A stretch of DNA of 5,662 nt, from positions 1 to 5,662 of the forward strand of contig CAKSBK010000075.1 of NCBI GenBank assembly GCA_934438035.1, given 5' to 3'. A model generated the notes under the pieces. The model did not search any database. It saw only the letters and a program-made list of their open reading frames with translations, and was not told the DNA's origin. Positions 1 through 3,431 of this stretch are shown here, in pieces. The stretch comes from an uncultured Christensenellaceae bacterium. Its GTDB lineage: Bacteria > Bacillota > Clostridia > Christensenellales > Christensenellaceae. Numbering within the stretch: position 1 is the stretch's first letter; each line of letters starts with the position of its first letter. Made by a program: the position numbers and the translations under genes.

Positions 1-353
1 CTCTCAAGTCTGCCGATTCCGACAGAATCCCCTTTTAATCCTCTTACACACTTTGCTTCGCATTGACATTCCTGCGGGCAGACTCTTCCGCAAACTGCGG
101 GAAGAGAGCTTGAACGGCTTATTATTTCATATGCCGCTTCAAATTCGCCCTCGGCAACCTTTTCTATAAATTCGGGTATGTCTATATTAACGGGGCAGCC
201 TCCTACGCAGGGTCTCGTTTTGCAGTGTGCGCAGCGCTGCGCTTCGTCAATCGCCTGCTCGGCGGTGTAGCCCAGGGCTACCTCTTTAAAATTCTTGTTT
301 CTTTCGTCCGCCGGCTGAACGGGCATTTCGTTTTTATTTAACGCTTTATTCAT
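1..353 (-). CDS. nfnB: NfnB, large subunit of NADH-dependent reduced ferredoxin:NADP+ oxidoreductase (partial, N-terminal 117 residues)
   Basis: This is the N-terminal part of a GltD/NfnB-type flavoprotein; the gene leaves the window at base 1, so both dinucleotide-binding folds are missing. The visible 117 residues are the iron-sulfur domain shared by glutamate synthase small subunits and NfnB. A first cysteine group at about 41, 44, 49 and 53 (RCAHC, then CVGGCPVNIDIP) is followed by a second, CGRVCPQECQCEAKC, with Cys88, 92, 96, 98 and 102. From family knowledge these bind two [4Fe-4S] clusters, and the Glu in CPQE (residue 95) has been described as a cluster ligand in Nfn structures. The ATG overlaps the nfnA stop as ATGA (353 to 350), and a GGGGG Shine-Dalgarno-like run lies 7 bases upstream, so translation is probably coupled. 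Sequence alone fits glutamate synthase beta subunit equally well; the adjoining nfnA is what favours NfnB. Expected full length is about 460 residues. Confidence 0.85.
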   Translation of the reverse strand, partial: MNKALNKNEMPVQPADERNKNFKEVALGYTAEQAIDEAQRCAHCKTRPCVGGCPVNIDIPEFIEKVAEGEFEAAYEIISRSSSLPAVCGRVCPQECQCEAKCVRGLKGDSVGIGRLE

Positions 354-1195
354 TTTTTGTCCCCCTGTGCTAAAAGATTGCATTCCTTTTCACGCGCATG
401 CGCCTCAAAATCTCTGTATGAAGCGCCTCTTGACATAGCCTCGTCAAAGTCGATGAGGTGTCCGTCAAACTCGGGGCCGTCCACGCAGGCAAACTTTGTC
501 TCTCCGCCGACGGTTAACCTGCAGCCGCCGCACATTCCCGTTCCGTCAACCATTATGGGGTTCATGGAGGCAACCGTCTTTACGCCGTATTTTTTGGTTA
601 AAGCGCATACGAATTTCATCATAATCAACGGACCTATCGTTATAACCTCGTCATACTGCTCGCCCGACTCTATAAGCTCCTTTAGCGCGTCCGTTACAAG
701 ACCCTTTTTGCCTACGCTTCCGTCGTCGCTCATTAAAACGAGCTTATCGCTGACCGCTTTAAATTCGTCCTCCAAAATCAAAAGCTCCTTTGTTCTGAAG
801 CCGATTACGGAATGAACCTCGCAGCCCTCTTCATGAAGCTTTTTGGCAACGGGGTAAGCGATTGCGCAGCCTACGCCGCCGCCGACTACCGCAACCTTCT
901 TTAAGCCCTCCGTGTGAGTCGCTCTTCCGAGAGGCCCTACAAAATCTTTTAGACAGTCTCCCTCGTTAAGCGCGTCAAGCTTCATTGTAGTTGCGCCGAC
1001 TATCTGGAATATAATGGTAACCGTTCCTTCTTTTCTGTCGTAATCCGCAACGGTAAGCGGGATTCGCTCTCCGTCTTCGTCCGTGCGCAATATAATAAAC
1101 TGACCCGGCTCGGCTTTTCTTGCAACCATGGGAGCAGAAATAACCATGAGCGTAACAGTCGGATTAAGGCGCTGTTTCTTTAAAATCTCATACAT
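350..1195 (-). CDS. nfnA: NfnA, FAD/NAD(H)-binding small subunit of NADH-dependent reduced ferredoxin:NADP+ oxidoreductase
   Basis: This is a 281-residue cytoplasmic flavoprotein of the PyrK/ferredoxin-NADP reductase superfamily, the usual NfnA length. In order: an N-terminal beta-barrel with the FAD motif RIPLTVADYD (about 44-53); an NAD-binding fold starting VAVVGGGVGCAIAYPVAK (101-118); and a C-terminal [2Fe-2S] loop, MVDGTGMCGGC then FACVDGPEFDGHLIDFDE. The visible cluster cysteines are 222, 225 and 237. An acidic fourth ligand is known in Nfn, and Asp217 is a candidate here. With NfnB it is expected to bifurcate electrons, using NADH and reduced ferredoxin to make NADPH. I chose ATG at 1195: AAGGAGG at 1213-1207 lies 11 bases upstream, whereas the in-frame TTG at 1204 lies only 2 bases from it, and homologues typically begin MYEI. 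A lone family match could also mean sulfide dehydrogenase or PyrK, but overlap with the GltD-like gene supports Nfn. Confidence 0.92.
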   Translation of the reverse strand: MYEILKKQRLNPTVTLMVISAPMVARKAEPGQFIILRTDEDGERIPLTVADYDRKEGTVTIIFQIVGATTMKLDALNEGDCLKDFVGPLGRATHTEGLKKVAVVGGGVGCAIAYPVAKKLHEEGCEVHSVIGFRTKELLILEDEFKAVSDKLVLMSDDGSVGKKGLVTDALKELIESGEQYDEVITIGPLIMMKFVCALTKKYGVKTVASMNPIMVDGTGMCGGCRLTVGGETKFACVDGPEFDGHLIDFDEAMSRGASYRDFEAHAREKECNLLAQGDKK

Positions 1196-1206
1196 CGTTC
1201 GCAAAA

Positions 1207-1213
1207 CCTCCTT
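1207..1213 (-). promoter_or_regulatory. Ribosome binding site that decides the nfnA start
   Basis: On the minus strand this reads AAGGAGG. The ATG at 1195 is 11 bases downstream and the in-frame TTG at 1204 only 2 bases downstream, which is too close for initiation. The ATG is therefore preferred, although 11 bases is a little longer than usual. Confidence 0.8.
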
Positions 1214-1219
1214 ATTTTG

Positions 1220-1254
1220 AAAAAGGACCGCCGCGCGAGGCAGCAGCCCTTTTT
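1220..1254 (-). terminator. 15-bp stem hairpin between adh and nfnA, candidate intrinsic terminator of adh
   Basis: On the minus strand AAAAAGG-GCTGCTGC (1254-1240), loop CTCGC and GCGGCGGT-CCTTTTT (1235-1220) form a 15-bp stem including a few G-T pairs. The outer A5/T5 arms give it a U-tract in either direction, so it could end transcripts from both sides. It starts 36 bases past the adh stop codon, a normal place for a terminator. The U-run is only five bases and is followed by CAAAA, so efficiency is uncertain. It also lies just downstream of a TATAAT element and so may sit in the nfnA leader. Confidence 0.65.
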
Positions 1255-1263
1255 ATTATAGCA
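1255..1263 (-). promoter_or_regulatory. Candidate extended -10 promoter for nfnAB
   Basis: The minus strand reads TGC-TATAAT (1263-1255), a perfect extended -10 of the TGnTATAAT type. The sequence 17 bases upstream (TTATAA, 1283-1278) is a poor -35. The predicted start, near 1248, falls inside the left arm of the hairpin at 1220-1254, so a transcript from here would carry most of that stem. The TATAAT could also be chance in an AT-rich spacer. Confidence 0.45.
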
Positions 1264-1290
1264 CAAATGTTGTTTAATTATAAGGCTTTA

Positions 1291-2508
1291 TCAGAAATCA
1301 ACTTCGGTGTCGTAATAGCAGCACTTAAGAAGCTTTTCCATTTCCTCCTGCGAGGGCTGACGGGGGTTGGAGCCCGTGCAGGCGTCCGCAATGGCGTTCT
1401 TTGCAATCTCGGGAAGTCTCTCTAAGAAAACGTTCTCGGGAACAAAGCCCTGCTCCGTCGGATAGCTGTCTGCGCCGTAGTTCTTGATGCAGTGAGGAAT
1501 ATTTAACTCATCGTTCATCTTTCTTAAGTAAGCGATGAGGTTCTTAACCTTTTCGTCGTCGTTTGCGCCGCCTAATCCCATGAAGTCTGCGATAACGCCG
1601 TAACGCTTTTTAGCGGTTTCGTCTTTAGCGTTAAATGCGATAACCTTGGGAAGATACATTGCGTTTGCAGCGCCGTGAATGATGTGCGCACCGTAATCCG
1701 CAAATACAGCGCCCGTCTTATGAGCCATGGAGTGAACTATGCCGAGAAGAGCGTTTGAGAACGCCATACCCGCAAGGCACTGAGCGTTGTGCATTGTGTC
1801 TCTCTTAGCCATATCTCCGTTGTAAGAGCCTACGAGGTCCTTCTGAATGGTCATTATTGCGAAAATAGCGAGCGGGTCGGTGTAGTCGCAGTTAGCGGTG
1901 GAAACGTATGCTTCGATTGCGTGAGTCATGGCGTCCATACCGGTGTGAGCAACGAGCTTTTTGGGCATTGTCTCTGCAAGCTCGGGGTCAACTATAGCTA
2001 CGTCGGGGGTAATTTCAAAGTCCGCTATAGGATATTTGATGCCCTTCTGATAATCGGTAATGATGGAGAATGCGGTAACCTCGGTAGCCGTGCCGGAGGT
2101 AGAGGGAATAGCGCAGAAGTGAGCCTTCTTTCTTAACTTCGGAATGCCGAATACCTTGCACATCTCTTCAAAAGTGATTTCGGGATACTCATATTTAATC
2201 CACATAGCTTTGGCAGCGTCGATAGGAGAACCGCCGCCCATTGCTACAATCCAGTCGGGCTCGAACTTCATCATAGCCTCGGCGCCCTTCATAACGGTCT
2301 CAACAGAAGGATCGGACTCGATTCCTTCATAAAGCTCAACCTCCATGCCCGCTTCCTTTAAGTAGGAAACCGCCTTGTCAAGGAAGCCGCCTCTCTTCAT
2401 GGAGCCGCCGCCTACGCAGATCATCGCTCTTTTACCCTCGAGAGTTTTTAAAGCCTCTAAGGAACCCTTGCCGTGATATAAGTCTCTCGGTAATGTAAAT
2501 CTTGCCAT
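1291..2508 (-). CDS. Iron-containing alcohol dehydrogenase
   Basis: This is a 405-residue cytoplasmic group III (iron-dependent) alcohol dehydrogenase, related to clostridial butanol/1,3-propanediol dehydrogenases and to the C-terminal half of AdhE. It is expected to interconvert an aldehyde and a primary alcohol with NAD(P)H. The nucleotide-binding region has CVGGGSMKRGG (31-41) and MGGGSPIDAAKAM (90-102), followed by STSGTATEVTAF (136-147). The iron-binding half has GMDAMTHAIEAY (190-201) and HSMAHKTGA (259-267), then HIIHGAANAMYLP (275-287). By family alignment the metal ligands are Asp192, His196, His259 and His278, all present. The spacing from His259 to His278 is five residues longer than in FucO; I believe this is a known sub-branch. 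The length is that of a complete family member. The ATG at 2508 has AGGAGG (2523-2518) 9 bases upstream. Substrate and NADH versus NADPH preference cannot be read from sequence. A strong promoter with a Rex-like site lies upstream. Confidence 0.93.
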   Translation of the reverse strand: MARFTLPRDLYHGKGSLEALKTLEGKRAMICVGGGSMKRGGFLDKAVSYLKEAGMEVELYEGIESDPSVETVMKGAEAMMKFEPDWIVAMGGGSPIDAAKAMWIKYEYPEITFEEMCKVFGIPKLRKKAHFCAIPSTSGTATEVTAFSIITDYQKGIKYPIADFEITPDVAIVDPELAETMPKKLVAHTGMDAMTHAIEAYVSTANCDYTDPLAIFAIMTIQKDLVGSYNGDMAKRDTMHNAQCLAGMAFSNALLGIVHSMAHKTGAVFADYGAHIIHGAANAMYLPKVIAFNAKDETAKKRYGVIADFMGLGGANDDEKVKNLIAYLRKMNDELNIPHCIKNYGADSYPTEQGFVPENVFLERLPEIAKNAIADACTGSNPRQPSQEEMEKLLKCCYYDTEVDF

Positions 2509-2571
2509 TTTATATTTCCTCCTGTTAAATAATTCTTTTTAAATACGAGCATATTCGCTCTTTACAAATAA

Positions 2572-2600
2572 ATAATATCAGCTTGTTAATTTATTCGCAA
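2572..2600 (-). promoter_or_regulatory. adh promoter (TTGCGA - 17 bp - TATTAT, extended -10)
   Basis: The minus strand gives TTGCGA (2600-2595, 4 of 6 to TTGACA), a 17-base spacer and TATTAT (2577-2572, 5 of 6 to TATAAT), with TG in the extended -10 position (TGA-TATTAT). The predicted start is near 2565, leaving a leader of about 57 bases before the adh ATG. Spacing and position are those of a standard sigma-70/SigA promoter. Confidence 0.7.
2583..2600. promoter_or_regulatory. Candidate Rex-type operator over the adh promoter
   Basis: The plus strand reads TTGTTAA-TTTA-TTCGCAA. The consensus I recall for Rex in Bacillota is TTGTTAA-N4-TTAACAA; the left half matches fully and the right half 5 of 7. 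The box lies exactly on the -35 and spacer of the adh promoter, so a bound protein would block RNA polymerase. Rex represses alcohol dehydrogenase genes when NADH is low in several clostridia. No rex gene is in the window, so the assignment rests on the motif and the target. Confidence 0.5.
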
Positions 2601-2627
2601 ATATAAAAAGCGAATATATGTATTCTG

Positions 2628-2651
2628 TTATCGATATAACAATATCGATTA
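2628..2651. repeat. Paired ATCGAT element, copy 1 (adh side)
   Basis: TTATCGATAT (2628-2637) and ATATCGATTA (2642-2651) form an inverted repeat with 9 of 10 pairs and a 4-base spacer. The two palindromic ATCGAT cores start at 2630 and 2644, 14 bases apart. It lies about 28 bases upstream of the adh -35. Copy 2 at 2796-2823 has the same core spacing. It is probably a protein-binding site; the regulator is unknown. Confidence 0.55.
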
Positions 2652-2743
2652 AATTCTTCTCTCCATTTTGCTCTATGCACTCGCTGAAAATACGTAATGT
2701 AACAAAAAATTATTTTAATTTCCGCACAATCGGCGCCCTTGTC

Positions 2744-2774
2744 GTGAAACACCGGGGTTTTTTGCCGGTTTCAC
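2744..2774. other. Bulged hairpin of unknown role
   Basis: GTGAAA (2744-2749), a two-base CA bulge and CCGG (2752-2755) pair with CCGG (2765-2768) and TTTCAC (2769-2774) across a 9-base loop containing T6. There is no U-run after the stem on either strand, so it is not an intrinsic terminator. It lies between the two ATCGAT elements. It could be an RNA structure or a DNA binding site. Confidence 0.4.
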
Positions 2775-2795
2775 AAAGCGTCTATATATAAAAGG

Positions 2796-2823
2796 TTATA
2801 TCGATATACAATTATCGATATAA
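2796..2823. repeat. Paired ATCGAT element, copy 2 (zinc-ribbon side)
   Basis: TTATATCGATA (2796-2806) and TATCGATATAA (2813-2823) form a perfect 11-bp inverted repeat with a 6-base spacer. The ATCGAT cores start at 2800 and 2814, again 14 bases apart, as in copy 1. The 12-mer GTTATATCGATA at 2795-2806 occurs exactly, in inverted orientation, in copy 1 (2640-2629). A TATAAT (2819-2824, plus strand) overlaps the right half, so the element could cover a promoter for the gene at 2928. Confidence 0.6.
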
Positions 2824-2895
2824 TATATTGAAAATTTCTCAGCGATTTCCTCCTTTTTTAAACAAAAAATTTGCTGCGCCAACCCTTCTAAGCCA

Positions 2896-2904
2896 TGATA
2901 TAAT
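2896..2904 (+). promoter_or_regulatory. Extended -10 promoter of the zinc-ribbon gene
   Basis: TGA-TATAAT (2896-2904) is a full extended -10. No good -35 stands 16-18 bases upstream, as is common for extended -10 promoters. The predicted start near 2911 leaves a leader of about 17 bases that still includes the GGAGG ribosome binding site (2918-2922). Confidence 0.55.
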
Positions 2905-2927
2905 AATAATAAAAAACGGAGGAAAAA

Positions 2928-3140
2928 ATGGACTGCCCGTACTGCAAAAAGGAAATGGAAAAAGGCTATATACAATGCCGAGACGGCGTAAACTGGACTA
3001 AAACCAAAAAGCCCGTAGCTTCGCTCACTTTTTTATCAAGGGACTGCACACCGCTTTTTAACGCAGCCTCGGAAGACGGCAAGGCGGTTTTCGCCTATAA
3101 ATGCGAGGACTGCAAAAAAGTAATAATACAATACTGTTAA
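2928..3140 (+). CDS. Small zinc-ribbon protein of unknown function (DUF6487-like)
   Basis: This is a 70-residue protein of unknown function, probably cytoplasmic, as there is no signal peptide or membrane segment. It starts MDCPYCKKEMEKGYIQ and ends YKCEDCKKVIIQYC, so CPYC (residues 3-6) and CEDC (59-62) make a four-cysteine zinc-ribbon pattern. Between them lies a conserved-looking stretch, CRDGVNWTKTKKP. From memory this matches the short clostridial family DUF6487 in both length and layout; the family name should be checked. The ATG has GGAGG 5 bases upstream, an extended -10 about 24 bases before it and a strong terminator 10 bases after the stop, so it is a single-gene transcript. Final Cys70 is an extra cysteine beyond the four ligands. 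Nothing in the context assigns a role. Confidence 0.85.
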   Translation: MDCPYCKKEMEKGYIQCRDGVNWTKTKKPVASLTFLSRDCTPLFNAASEDGKAVFAYKCEDCKKVIIQYC

Positions 3141-3150
3141 AAATAAGCCT

Positions 3151-3173
3151 CCGCCCGCTGTGGGCGGTTTTTT
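3151..3173 (+). terminator. Rho-independent terminator of the zinc-ribbon gene
   Basis: CCGCCC (3151-3156), loop GCTGT and GGGCGG (3162-3167) form a perfect 6-bp G+C stem followed directly by TTTTTT (3168-3173). It begins 11 bases after the TAA stop. The opposite strand lacks a U-run straight after the stem, so it acts mainly on plus-strand transcripts. Confidence 0.9.
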
Positions 3174-3177
3174 ATTT

Positions 3178-3400
3178 TCGGGCATACGCCGGCGCACATG
3201 CACACGTCAAAAGCATGCATTTTTTACCGCCGTCTCTAAAAGAGCTAATAGTATTAAACGGGGTTAACCCTCCCGTCTTTATATCCGCTTTTATTTCAAC
3301 CTGCTCTTAATGTGTTTTTTGCCATCCGGCTTCTTTACTTTATCACCTTAGGAGTTTTTTTCTCATCGCTTAAGCTTTCCCTTCGCACAGCTTCGTCAAC
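3178..3400. other. Convergent intergenic stretch, possible decayed coding remnant on the minus strand
   Basis: About 220 bases lie between two terminators and hold no intact gene. On the minus strand, short open stretches in different frames look protein-like: one reads DLRRFIVDEAVRRES (from about 3420 downward) and one reads VEIKADIKTGGLTPFNTISS (from about 3303 downward). The second has a stop just upstream and no ATG, GTG or TTG before its middle. The purine-rich minus strand resembles the coding strand of neighbouring genes. Chance is a reasonable alternative. A 10-bp palindrome GGGTTAACCC (3261-3270) is also present. Confidence 0.2.
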
Positions 3401-3431
3401 AATAAAACGGCGGAGGTCAGCCCTCCGCCGT
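3401..3431 (-). terminator. Rho-independent terminator of the MATE-kinase gene, overlapping its stop codon
   Basis: On the minus strand ACGGCGGAGG (3431-3422), loop GCTGA and CCTCCGCCGT (3416-3407) form a perfect 10-bp stem, followed by TTTATT. The left arm encodes the last residues (TAEG), and the TGA stop lies in the loop. The U-tract is interrupted but adequate for so stable a stem. Confidence 0.85.

Larger units (their letters stand above)
2509..2927. other. Divergent intergenic region between adh and the zinc-ribbon gene
   Basis: About 420 AT-rich bases with no convincing reading frame on either strand. Starting from the adh side it holds the adh ribosome binding site, the adh promoter overlapped by a Rex-like box, three TATTCGC heptamers (2552, 2592 and inverted at 2610), an ATCGAT pair (2628-2651), a bulged hairpin (2744-2774), a second ATCGAT pair (2796-2823) and the extended -10 of the zinc-ribbon gene. 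Between about 2655 and 2740, and between 2825 and 2890, I see nothing assignable. The region is large for two simple genes and may be regulatory or hide a small RNA. Confidence 0.7.

Noticed and set aside
1..353. Glutamate synthase small subunit (gltD) as the name of the left-edge gene
   Set aside because: The iron-sulfur domain alone cannot exclude it, but a 4-base overlap with an NfnA-type gene and no glutamate synthase large subunit in view favour NfnB.
357..815. 152-codon plus-strand open frame antisense to nfnA
   Set aside because: No ribosome binding site and no recognisable motif, and it is wholly opposite a clear conserved gene; a shadow frame.
1193..1204. TTG at 1204 as the nfnA start, three residues upstream
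   Set aside because: It lies 2 bases from the AAGGAGG ribosome binding site, too close to initiate; ATG at 1195 is better placed and matches the usual start of the family.
1789..2332. Two plus-strand open frames antisense to adh
   Set aside because: They mirror conserved adh codons, have no start signals and resemble no known protein.
2731..2763. Plus-strand terminator ending in GGGGTTTTTT
   Set aside because: The T-run is present, but the best stem before it is only about three G-C pairs with a long loop, and no gene ends nearby; the bulged hairpin at 2744-2774 uses these bases better.
2628..2823. CRISPR array or transposon ends suggested by the repeated ATCGAT elements
   Set aside because: There are only two short elements, with no regular repeat-spacer pattern, no transposase and no target duplication; operator sites explain them better.
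2849..2855. Minus-strand AAGGAGG in the divergent intergenic region
   Set aside because: No ATG, GTG or TTG follows at usable distance; the nearest CTG frame gives only 23 codons with no family resemblance. Probably chance.
3258..3276. ACGGG...CCCGT hairpin as a second terminator between the convergent genes
   Set aside because: The stem is only 5 bp with an AT-rich loop and no U-run of useful length; both genes already have stronger terminators.
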